From IMG/VR virus record IMGVR_UViG_3300030419_003641, positions 1-36,022 of that record: a stretch of 36,022 bases of DNA, one strand, 5' to 3'. This DNA comes from a virus. Below, one piece after another: positions 15,048 to 22,461 of the stretch. The translations under genes were made by a program, and so were the position numbers. The notes under the pieces were generated by a model. It saw nothing but the letters and a program-made list of their open reading frames with translations. It was not told where the DNA came from and did no database searches. The stretch's first letter is position 1; each line of letters begins with the position of its first letter.

Positions 15048-17089
15048 TTCTTTTTCTTTTTCTTTGCCTTTATCGCCTTCATCGCCGCATTCATTTTCTT
15101 TCTAGACCGTGCATCTGCCTCTTTTTTCCATCTTTTTTGATTTCTTTCTGAGTACGCATCTAGGTCTGCTGGTACTCCCCATTCATCCAGTTCAACGGAT
15201 TCGTTCAGTCCAAGTGCTTTCACCCACTGGTCAACACCTGCACTGATGATGTTGCTAGTAATGTTACCATAACTAATGTTGTTCTTATCACGAACATTTG
15301 CGTTTGGTGCAACGACATCAAGAACCTTCTTACGAAGTTTATTGTCAATCTTATCTGCACGAACCATAATGAATCTGGTCTTACCACCCTTTGAACGAAC
15401 AACTAGTTTACCAGTCACATGCTTCTTGACTGCTTGCTTGACTTGCTTTGCAACTGCGGAGGTATTGTCTTCATCCAGTTCAACGGATTCACCAACCCAA
15501 AGGTCTTTTGGATTTCTTAGATTCCATTGGTCGATAGCCTCTTTTGTTTTTTTCTTATTTTTTCCTGCTTTTATGTATGCTTTATCTTTGTGTATGGGGT
15601 GTAAAGGTTTTTTGTCAGAATTTTCATTGATTCCCAATATTTTTGTATTATACCAATGTATTTCTCTTTTTAATTCTCTCAGTCTTGCTCTTTCTTTTCT
15701 ATCGAACTCTGTCATTTTCATCTTTTTCTGTACATCGTGTATAAATGATTTAAAATTTAACCCTTCTTTGACTTGCTTTGGATTTGGTTTACCCTGAATT
15801 GTATCTGGCACAATTGCATGTCCTGTACCCAATTTTTTTGGATTGATGTTTCTTCGTTTAAGACGATACGAGTCATCTTTTCCTTTACCTAATTTTTCCT
15901 TTGCTCGTTTCAGGTATTCTTTTCGTGGTTTATTGAAAATGCCTGCTTTTTTACCTGCTTTTTTACCTGCTTTTCTACTTGATGAAACTTGCATCGCCCA
16001 CTGTGCCTGTTTATGTCCTGCATCACTTGTTGCTGAATATTCATCAAGTTCAACGGATTCATTCTTCTTCGCATCTCTCTTTCGGATGTATTCATTCTTT
16101 TGTTCTTTTGACTTTCCAAACAACTTGTCTGCTTCCCATGCAGTGAGATTACCTTCTAAATCTCTCGCCTTTGATATTCTATCGCCTAGGCTCGCAATTG
16201 CTTTTTGTGTTGCTTTGCTTTTTGGAGTGTCTGGTGGGAATTTTGCTTCTTCAGATGTCATAGGATTTGTAAGTGTTCTGGTTTTTCTCGCCCTATTATT
16301 TGCCATTGCATTTCTTATTATTTGCTTTTGTCTTTCACTTCTTTTTTCCGCAGACTTGGGAAGTTTAGTGGCATACTTTCCACCACTGGGACGAATACCC
16401 TCTCCACTAAAATCAAGTTTAGTTTCGTGTTCATCCAGTTCAACGGATTCACCAAGTTCTTTCTTGACTAATGCAAGTTCTTTCTTTTGCTTTGCAGGAA
16501 GATTTCGTTCTTTGCTTGCCATTGTAAGAGTTTTTTGTACAACACTTTTAGGTAAAGTATGAACATTTTTGTGGTCTATCCAATCATCGTGGGTCGCAGT
16601 TTCATATGAGTTTGTCATATGTGCAAGGATTTCTTTACCCTTCTTACTCATCTTCTTGATTCGTGGGTCGTAATCGAATTTACCTTCATCCAGTTCAACG
16701 GATTCATTTACCTCTTGTTTTGGTGGAACAAAATATGACATTGTTCCATATCTTTCATCTTTGACAATGATTGGTTTGCCTGGATTACGATGTGCATATG
16801 TGCGAATCTCTTGATTTTCAATGTCTTCCATGTTTAATTTCTTGTTCCATCTTTCATATCGCATTCTACCATGCATACATTTGGCATAGTCATCATTGGA
16901 TAAAGTAAACACTGGACACCCAGCAAAGGATTCTCTCCTTTGTTTTCTTCTTTTAATTTTGCCAAAAGGAACATCAAACCCTGCAAGATTTGGTGAACCA
17001 TCTTGAGCCGCCTGACCAACACCAAATCCACCACCACCCATTGAATTTGCAGCCATTTCTTCTGTAAATTGTTTATATGTCTTTTTCAT
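15044..17089 (-). CDS. Basic internal-protein polyprotein with five ESVELDE sites
   Basis: 681 aa from MKKTYKQFTEE (ATG at 17089). An in-frame ATG at 17104 inside the upstream gene would add MIHNS; neither has a good ribosome binding site. Five ESVELDE heptapeptides split the chain into six segments of roughly 60-190 residues, beginning GKFDYDP, HETKLDF, YSATSDAG, DNTSAVAK and WGVPADLD. All segments are rich in Lys and Arg. LDE fits the (I/L)xE cleavage rule of T4 prohead protease gp21. A GKKAGKKAGKKAG tract lies in the fourth segment. I infer a packaged precursor cut into basic, DNA-contacting or ejected proteins. No enzymatic motif was recognised. Confidence 0.75.
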   Translation of the reverse strand: MKKTYKQFTEEMAANSMGGGGFGVGQAAQDGSPNLAGFDVPFGKIKRRKQRRESFAGCPVFTLSNDDYAKCMHGRMRYERWNKKLNMEDIENQEIRTYAHRNPGKPIIVKDERYGTMSYFVPPKQEVNESVELDEGKFDYDPRIKKMSKKGKEILAHMTNSYETATHDDWIDHKNVHTLPKSVVQKTLTMASKERNLPAKQKKELALVKKELGESVELDEHETKLDFSGEGIRPSGGKYATKLPKSAEKRSERQKQIIRNAMANNRARKTRTLTNPMTSEEAKFPPDTPKSKATQKAIASLGDRISKARDLEGNLTAWEADKLFGKSKEQKNEYIRKRDAKKNESVELDEYSATSDAGHKQAQWAMQVSSSRKAGKKAGKKAGIFNKPRKEYLKRAKEKLGKGKDDSYRLKRRNINPKKLGTGHAIVPDTIQGKPNPKQVKEGLNFKSFIHDVQKKMKMTEFDRKERARLRELKREIHWYNTKILGINENSDKKPLHPIHKDKAYIKAGKNKKKTKEAIDQWNLRNPKDLWVGESVELDEDNTSAVAKQVKQAVKKHVTGKLVVRSKGGKTRFIMVRADKIDNKLRKKVLDVVAPNANVRDKNNISYGNITSNIISAGVDQWVKALGLNESVELDEWGVPADLDAYSERNQKRWKKEADARSRKKMNAAMKAIKAKKKKKK
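15183..16705 (-). repeat. Five dispersed 20-nt repeats encoding ESVELDE
   Basis: The minus-strand 20-mer GAATCCGTTGAACTGGATGA occurs at 15183-15202, 15471-15490, 16432-16451 and 16686-16705. A one-base synonymous variant (CTT for CTG) is at 16041-16060. All are in the polyprotein frame. The sequence between copies is unrelated. Confidence 0.97.
15942..15977 (-). repeat. 12-bp tandem repeat encoding GKKA
   Basis: Plus-strand unit CCTGCTTTTTTA, two full copies and a third, diverging one, encoding alternating GKKA in the polyprotein. Length variation by slippage is likely. Confidence 0.85.
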
Positions 17090-17093
17090 ACTA

Positions 17094-19562
17094 TTATGTA
17101 TCATTTGTATATTCTTCCCAGAATTTTTGTCTTTCTATATTTGATTTTTTGAGAGGTTTGTTCCTGTTTCTCCTCTCATGTTTTCTCTCCTCAGTTTGTA
17201 CTATTCTAACACAATCGCAATCCGTTGGATTTGGACGGTAATACCCAAACGCACAAGGTGCTGTATAGCATGGGCAACAACCATTTTCTGGGTCTAACAT
17301 AAAACCGAAACAATCACTATGGTCACTTTGACATTTTCTCAATGCAACTAGTTGTCTTATAATTTCTTCTGGAGTCCAAGGAAGATGCCCCTGTAATCCC
17401 AATTCTTGTATCATACATTGACCACATGACATTGTGGGGCAACCCAGACAATCTTTCGGATTATATGGGTCGAAAAATGGTGTAATCGTTGGACCTACCG
17501 GCCAGTCTTCTGGTTGAGAAATCGGTTGTTCTGGACACAGACCTCGTGTAATGCATCTGTTCATTGCTTGATTCCACCATCTTGTAAAATTCATCAAGTT
17601 CCTATATGCTTTTGATAAACCACCACAACTCCTCAAGTTGTTAGATTGACAGTACGATTGGTCTATCGCACATAAGCAAGCATCTACTGCCGCCTTACAT
17701 TCATTACAATATGAATCGTCATGACTCCAGCCTGGTGGTGGTGGTCCACCCATTGCTCTTTCTTCATAAATTCCATCATCATCATCTTCTGATGTATGAG
17801 AACATTCTACACAATAAAGTCCGTTACAACAATGCCAACCCTCTGCCCATGCAAGTGGGTTATTGGTACATTGATAACAACTCTCCCCTGTGGCACAATC
17901 ACATAAAATATCGCCTGGTATTACTATATGTGGGCATCTACCCCCTACACAAGAACTTCCGTAACCTTGCCATATTGGTTTCTTAGTACCTCCAATGGGA
18001 CTTGGTGGTTGGTAATTCGCACAATCCTCTCTTGTAGTTTCAATACAATCTTCTCCATTACAACATGCACCAAGTGTAGGTGTTGTATCTAATTCATCAC
18101 CTTCATTATATCCACACTTGTTCTGCATACATGTTTTAATACTTCTCCAGTAGTTTTCAACATTTCGTAATGCCTTACCTGTTTTATGATTTCCACAAGG
18201 ACCACCATTATGAATTTGTGCTAAATCTTTGCAAGTATAGCATCCATCAGGTCCTTTTCCACCCCACTCTCCATCTGGACATGTTCTATCTGGATTATTT
18301 GTCCATCGTTCTTCCCAACATTTAATTAATAATTGACTTCTTCTTTCTTTTTCTGCACAACATGCAGACCTTAACTCTGGAGTTGCAAGTGTAGAGCAGT
18401 CGTTTCCGGGATAATGTGGTGGGTTATGGTCTGGGTCTGGATGACTACAAAGAAATTGTCCCCATCCCAATCCTTGACATATTTCATTACATTCTGGGGA
18501 CATATAACTTTTTGCTTGTCCAGATGGAGGGTTACAACTAGTACATATGTCAATACAATAATCTTCAAAGTCTATTTGATATGGACCACAATCACAACCA
18601 CTACCATAACCACAACCAGTATTGTTTGGATTACAATGCCCATCATCCTTGTTACCACCTTCCAACCATGTGCAGTCTGACGGTGGGTAGCATTCATGTT
18701 CTCCTATGCATTCCATTAAACATTGGTAATGTTCTCCATCACAACATGTGTTTACACCACCAGATGAAAGGCTTCCAGACATTGCTTTTTCTTCACCATA
18801 TGGTGATTCTATTTCTTCGTCAACAGGACTCGTGCCTCCAACTCCACAATCTCTTACGAAATCTTCCATACATACTTCAAAAAGTTGTCCTGCTCCACTT
18901 GTACCATGCTTTTGGTCAAAAATAGTTGCACATTTAAGTACCATTGCACAGTGTATAGTTTCTGCATTTTTCATACATTCACAATATTGTTCATTTATTT
19001 GTTCTAGATTATAATTTTGTTTCTTTAGGTTGTTCTCCCTTTCCTCGGCACATTCTGCCTTTAATGGACCAACAATCAGCACATCCATTGCACTAACACA
19101 GTCATTATAACACCACAAATTTATTGTTTCGAGTTGCTGGTCTATCGGAACATTTGGGTCTGGATATCCAGAGTCGCACGGTTCTGTATCTGGTCCTATA
19201 CAATCACTATACTTTAAATCTTGACAATTGATACCATTTCCCCAATAACCACAACTACTATAATATTGTGGCCACATGTCGCAAAAGGCCTTGCACTCTG
19301 CTTCAGTCATCCTTTCACAACTACAATAATCTATACCATCACTAGTACATGCACCTGTATTGGCGTTCCACCAAGCACAACTAGTTTCTTCTCCTTGGTT
19401 GTAAGTGTCTAAACAGGAACGACCAGTTTCAAAACATGTTGTACTTGGTACATTATCTTGGCAACTGGGTGGGTCTGAATTATAATCTACACATGTACAT
19501 AACATATGAAGACCATCATCAGGGGTTAAAAAATCATCAAAGTCTGGACCACTATTTACCAT
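17094..19562 (-). CDS. Giant cysteine-rich protein
   Basis: 822 aa with about 84 cysteines (about 10%), spread evenly as CC, CxC and CxxC. No signal peptide or membrane helix is seen. One module reads GACCNGEDCIETTREDC followed some 20 residues on by WQGYGSSC, the pattern of the GACC...C...C..G.W.G.G(T/S)SC repeats I know from Planctomycetota and related surface proteins. Two spacer motifs recur: YGEEKAMSG and YEERAMGG. The C-terminus is basic (ERKHERRNRNKPLKK). It could be a tail or head surface fibre, or a metal-binding or disulfide-stabilised internal protein. Its place among structural-type genes favours a virion role. It overlaps the polyprotein start region. Confidence 0.75.
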   Translation of the reverse strand: MVNSGPDFDDFLTPDDGLHMLCTCVDYNSDPPSCQDNVPSTTCFETGRSCLDTYNQGEETSCAWWNANTGACTSDGIDYCSCERMTEAECKAFCDMWPQYYSSCGYWGNGINCQDLKYSDCIGPDTEPCDSGYPDPNVPIDQQLETINLWCYNDCVSAMDVLIVGPLKAECAEERENNLKKQNYNLEQINEQYCECMKNAETIHCAMVLKCATIFDQKHGTSGAGQLFEVCMEDFVRDCGVGGTSPVDEEIESPYGEEKAMSGSLSSGGVNTCCDGEHYQCLMECIGEHECYPPSDCTWLEGGNKDDGHCNPNNTGCGYGSGCDCGPYQIDFEDYCIDICTSCNPPSGQAKSYMSPECNEICQGLGWGQFLCSHPDPDHNPPHYPGNDCSTLATPELRSACCAEKERRSQLLIKCWEERWTNNPDRTCPDGEWGGKGPDGCYTCKDLAQIHNGGPCGNHKTGKALRNVENYWRSIKTCMQNKCGYNEGDELDTTPTLGACCNGEDCIETTREDCANYQPPSPIGGTKKPIWQGYGSSCVGGRCPHIVIPGDILCDCATGESCYQCTNNPLAWAEGWHCCNGLYCVECSHTSEDDDDGIYEERAMGGPPPPGWSHDDSYCNECKAAVDACLCAIDQSYCQSNNLRSCGGLSKAYRNLMNFTRWWNQAMNRCITRGLCPEQPISQPEDWPVGPTITPFFDPYNPKDCLGCPTMSCGQCMIQELGLQGHLPWTPEEIIRQLVALRKCQSDHSDCFGFMLDPENGCCPCYTAPCAFGYYRPNPTDCDCVRIVQTEERKHERRNRNKPLKKSNIERQKFWEEYTNDT

Positions 19563-19564
19563 AA

Positions 19565-19825
19565 CTAACCGTCACAATCTCTTTTGCGAACTCGTTCATG
19601 CATCATATGGTCTGCTATATTTCTTTTTATTTGTTTGCGAACTTCTCTTGGATTTTTATTTCTTGTAGAAGCACTCTCATTATTAATTTTTGCAATGATA
19701 CTTCTCCGTTGGTTAGGAGTCATATTTTGCGGGACAGGTATATTTCCTATCTTCTTTGGTTTTGAGGATGGCATCCTAGAAGATTGTTTATTTTTATTTT
19801 TATTCTTTCCACACCCACATCCCAT
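19565..19825 (-). CDS. Small basic protein with N-terminal GCGCG
   Basis: 86 aa, starting MGCGCGKNKNKNKQSS, then a basic, mostly helical body (MTPNQRRSIIAKIN, REVRKQIKRNIADHMM). The start has AGGAG 6 nt upstream and overlaps the previous stop (TAATG). It lies 3 nt upstream of the Cys-rich gene. No family recognised; it may bind nucleic acid. Confidence 0.65.
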   Translation of the reverse strand: MGCGCGKNKNKNKQSSRMPSSKPKKIGNIPVPQNMTPNQRRSIIAKINNESASTRNKNPREVRKQIKRNIADHMMHERVRKRDCDG

Positions 19826-20205
19826 TACGAACTCCTAGTAATGTTCAATATCTTTTGAATTTGTAAATCACATTTTGCTTCTCTTTGACCTCCTGGCCAA
19901 TAGAGATAATCTTTTGTTTTATTCTTTTTCAAATTAACAAGTAATGGAAGTGTTGCTTTTTCAATTTCTTCCATTTTTGCTTTCAGTAATATATCGTATT
20001 GTTCTTTGACTGCACCTGTACCTTCACAAGTAGAATTCATTTCCAAGATAAGGTCTAACTTTTCTTGCATTTCTTTAATTTCATCTGGTGTAGTTTGGTC
20101 ATCCAGTTGAACCAGAGCATTTAATTCGTCTTCATCGGCTGCTGTAAATCCAAAATCAAAATCACCACTCGAATATTCTTCTGGAATTTGTGTGTCGTCT
20201 GGCAT
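19825..20205 (-). CDS. T4-like marine phage hypothetical protein
   Basis: 126 aa with an acidic N-terminus (MPDDTQIPEEYSSGDFDFGFTAADEDEL) and a helical C-terminal half ending CDLQIQKILNITRSS. I recall proteins with this layout (GFTAxDEDEL start, L..EKIL.ITRS end) from T4-like cyanophages, where they sit near structural genes without known function. AGGAG lies 7 nt before the ATG. It contains VQLDDQ, close to but not matching the ESVELDE cut site. Confidence 0.7.
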   Translation of the reverse strand: MPDDTQIPEEYSSGDFDFGFTAADEDELNALVQLDDQTTPDEIKEMQEKLDLILEMNSTCEGTGAVKEQYDILLKAKMEEIEKATLPLLVNLKKNKTKDYLYWPGGQREAKCDLQIQKILNITRSS

Positions 20206-20207
20206 TT

Positions 20208-20648
20208 TTATTCTCCTGTTATTTCTTCAAATGAATTATTGATTGTGTAGGTTTCAACATCTTCTATGTTAATACCATATTCTTCTTTTATATATTCTCT
20301 TATTTCTGATAAGACTTGCTCACCGTCAACGCCAAGTTTTTCCACATCATCTTTTAACAGAATCATTGCTGTTGGAAGTCTTTTTAGGTTTGCTTTGAGT
20401 GTTGGGTCGGGAACTTTTGCTACTATCTTTTTGAAGTTAATTACCAATCTGTTGAAAGCATCCACAGATTTTCTTTCTTGGTTTGTAGTAAGTTGGTCTA
20501 ACTTTTTTATAAACTTTCCATTAGAATCAATTATACCAAGTTTAAATGCATCCATCTGGTTGAATGGAGTTGTCATTGCTTTAATAAACTTAAACACAGT
20601 GAAAGCACTTATTACTTTGTTGAGTTCTTTTGTATCTTCGTATATCAT
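20208..20648 (-). CDS. T4-like marine phage hypothetical protein
   Basis: 146 aa. The segment TPFNQMDAFKLGIIDSNGKFIKK and the following TNQERKSVDAFNRLVINFKKI match, from memory, a small conserved protein of T4-like cyanophages found in this same run of genes. The start overlaps the preceding stop (ATGA). Predicted alpha-helical, no catalytic motif. Function unknown. Confidence 0.7.
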   Translation of the reverse strand: MIYEDTKELNKVISAFTVFKFIKAMTTPFNQMDAFKLGIIDSNGKFIKKLDQLTTNQERKSVDAFNRLVINFKKIVAKVPDPTLKANLKRLPTAMILLKDDVEKLGVDGEQVLSEIREYIKEEYGINIEDVETYTINNSFEEITGE

Positions 20649-21025
20649 TCTAATTTCTCCAATTCTGTTTTTATCCTATGTTCTGTTGGAATTTCATTTA
20701 ATATTGCTTCTGGAATTGAGTGAGGTAGATATTGAAGATATGAAAGAAATGATTTTAAATATGAATGAAATTTTCCTTCTATTCTGTAGAATAATATTCT
20801 ACAACATGCTTCTGAACCAAATACATTATTAAGGACTATTAAATGGTTTAAAATTAAACGAGTTCGCAAATCTCCACTTTTTTCATACTTCCCGAAAAGT
20901 CTTTTTATATACTTTATTCTGTTCATATCTTCGTAAAACTCGTCTATAGTTTCACATTGTGGATTTGTATACATTTTCATGGTATACATTGTAAAGTTAT
21001 TCTTATTTAATTTTTTAAAGTCCAT
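20645..21025 (-). CDS. T4-like marine phage hypothetical protein
   Basis: 126 aa. MYTNPQCETIDEFYEDMNRIKYIKRLF and LILNHLIVLNNVFG resemble a conserved T4-like cyanophage protein of unknown function (NPQC..EFYEDLNR.KYIKRL). The ATG lacks a clear ribosome binding site and is preceded by an AT-rich TTATATATT stretch, so a very short leader is possible. Its order with the two following genes supports a conserved block. Confidence 0.7.
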   Translation of the reverse strand: MDFKKLNKNNFTMYTMKMYTNPQCETIDEFYEDMNRIKYIKRLFGKYEKSGDLRTRLILNHLIVLNNVFGSEACCRILFYRIEGKFHSYLKSFLSYLQYLPHSIPEAILNEIPTEHRIKTELEKLE

Positions 21026-21048
21026 AATATATAATTTAATTCAATATA

Positions 21049-21528
21049 TTAACCCTCCATAGAAGGAACAATTTTAGCATCAAGTAGATACAGACCACCG
21101 TCTTCTTGGTTAGCATTTATTCTCAATGACAAACCAACACCATTATTGAATTCTTTGATATTATCGCCTCTATAGAATCCAGTTTTTAAATCGTGTGTGG
21201 GGGTTGTTCCAAACGACCCGCCCCACCGTTGTAACGGAAGGTTCATGGTTTCATTTGTAACTGTAGAACTGTTATTCCACTCAAAGTCTAAACCCGATGT
21301 ATTCAATTTATGACGAATTTGAACCATCGCTGTCTTTGGACTTAGAAATTCTTTATCTGTAAATGCATTCAAGAAGGCATTAAGTCTTCCGACCTGTTCC
21401 TCATCTTCTACACGATGAATACCAGAGTCATCCCTAGCACTTCTGGCTGCACCGCCATTTACAACTTCACCGCCACCACTTTCTGCGATGGTGTCTATCT
21501 TTTCTTGCAATTCTTTATATGTTTTCAT
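21049..21528 (-). CDS. Protein with capsid-targeting-like N-terminus
   Basis: 159 aa starting MKTYKELQEKIDTIAESGGG. The start resembles T4 internal-protein targeting peptides, with IAE|S a good (I/L)xE cut site at residues 14-16. The remainder (NAFLNAFTDKEFLSPKTAM, RWGGSFGTTPTHDLKTGFYRGD) looks like a compact domain, not the basic repeats of the other cargo. GGAG is 7 nt before the ATG. Function unknown; probably virion-associated. Confidence 0.65.
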   Translation of the reverse strand: MKTYKELQEKIDTIAESGGGEVVNGGAARSARDDSGIHRVEDEEQVGRLNAFLNAFTDKEFLSPKTAMVQIRHKLNTSGLDFEWNNSSTVTNETMNLPLQRWGGSFGTTPTHDLKTGFYRGDNIKEFNNGVGLSLRINANQEDGGLYLLDAKIVPSMEG

Positions 21529-21557
21529 ACATTTTCTCCATTAAGGGTTGTTTCATA

Positions 21558-21788
21558 TTATTTATTCTTTTTAGGCGTTTGATTTTTATTCCATTGAGCA
21601 AAACTTTGTATTTTTGTTCCTACATCTCCATTATTGTAAGGATATCCCTTTAAAGGGTCTTCAAATCCTGTTTTTGAATCTCTACCTGTGGTGGAAGTTT
21701 TATATCTTTTCCATGTTCCGTTTGAAGTTGCTGGCTCTTTTAACCTAGTAACATCATTTGGATTTGGTAGTTTTTTATTGTTTGCCAT
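21558..21788 (-). CDS. Small hypothetical protein
   Basis: 76 aa, polar, rich in Asn, Lys, Gly and Thr (MANNKKLPNPNDVTRLKEPA ... FAQWNKNQTPKKNK), probably largely unstructured. The start lies within the end of the upstream gene. No family recognised. Confidence 0.55.
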   Translation of the reverse strand: MANNKKLPNPNDVTRLKEPATSNGTWKRYKTSTTGRDSKTGFEDPLKGYPYNNGDVGTKIQSFAQWNKNQTPKKNK

Positions 21789-22443
21789 GTTTTTTACTCT
21801 TTAAAAGTTCTAATTGTATCTCAACTAAATTTCTAGCAGATTCTATATTTTCTGCAACTTCTACTTCATCAGTATCGTCTGTGTGTTTCCAACTGCACCA
21901 TTGAGCCATAACATATCCAACTGCTTGACCATGTTTCTTTAGGGGAAGGAAAGAAAATGCAATTACATTACTGCTTTCTAGAAATTGTTTACACCAACAA
22001 TCTTCTAGTTCATCTACAAGGTAGATTTTTGGGTCGTCTTCCAATAAAAGAATCAGTCCTTCTACACACATGGATAACAGCAAATTTTGTTTTAGGGACA
22101 TTTCAGACGAAACTCCCTTGTCTAATGATTCATGGGTGAGGGACATTTTCTTCATGGATATACCATCAAGGAATTCTCCACCATTATGGAATTGTACTAT
22201 TTGAGCCCTTGCACAATTGGTCTTTACTCTAAGTTCAGTAAGTGTTTCATGCAATACAGTATGAACATTCCAGAAACAATTATCTGGAAGGTCTACAGTT
22301 TGTTGCTTTTTAACTTCCCTTCTTTCCTTTAATAACATACCCAATTTACCCTTATTAATTAAATAATAAAATGCAGTACCTATACCTGCTAATATTGCTG
22401 TAATTATACCTCCGAATTCGTACCAATTTGTTAGGTTATTCAT
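21775..22443 (-). CDS. Membrane-anchored protein with GAF-like domain
   Basis: 222 aa. Residues 10-30 form one membrane helix (FGGIITAILAGIGTAFYYLI). A cytoplasmic domain follows, with ARAQIVQFHNGGEFLDGISMKK and VIAFSFLPLKKHGQAVGYVMAQWCS. These strand-helix patterns look like a GAF-type sensor domain, and I recall similar FHNGG..F.G.S..K proteins in other phages. Possible signalling, lysis-control or exclusion role; the ligand is unknown. AAGG lies about 9 nt upstream of the start. Confidence 0.6.
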   Translation of the reverse strand: MNNLTNWYEFGGIITAILAGIGTAFYYLINKGKLGMLLKERREVKKQQTVDLPDNCFWNVHTVLHETLTELRVKTNCARAQIVQFHNGGEFLDGISMKKMSLTHESLDKGVSSEMSLKQNLLLSMCVEGLILLLEDDPKIYLVDELEDCWCKQFLESSNVIAFSFLPLKKHGQAVGYVMAQWCSWKHTDDTDEVEVAENIESARNLVEIQLELLKSKKHGKQ

Positions 22444-22461
22444 ATATAGGTGCCTTGATTT

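Noticed and set aside
15843-16562. 239-aa plus-strand frame rich in Phe, Ser and Leu
   Set aside because: Antisense shadow of the Lys-rich polyprotein (AAA/AAG read backwards as TTT/CTT); hydrophobic only for that reason.
14847-17104. ESVELDE repeats as a mobile element or intein signature
   Set aside because: No terminal repeats, target duplications or splicing motifs; the repeats stay in frame and match a protease site.
18414-18925. Long plus-strand reading frames rich in His, Thr and Ile opposite the Cys-rich gene
   Set aside because: They are antisense shadows of repeated ACA/CAC-type codons; no ribosome binding sites and composition unlike any real protein.
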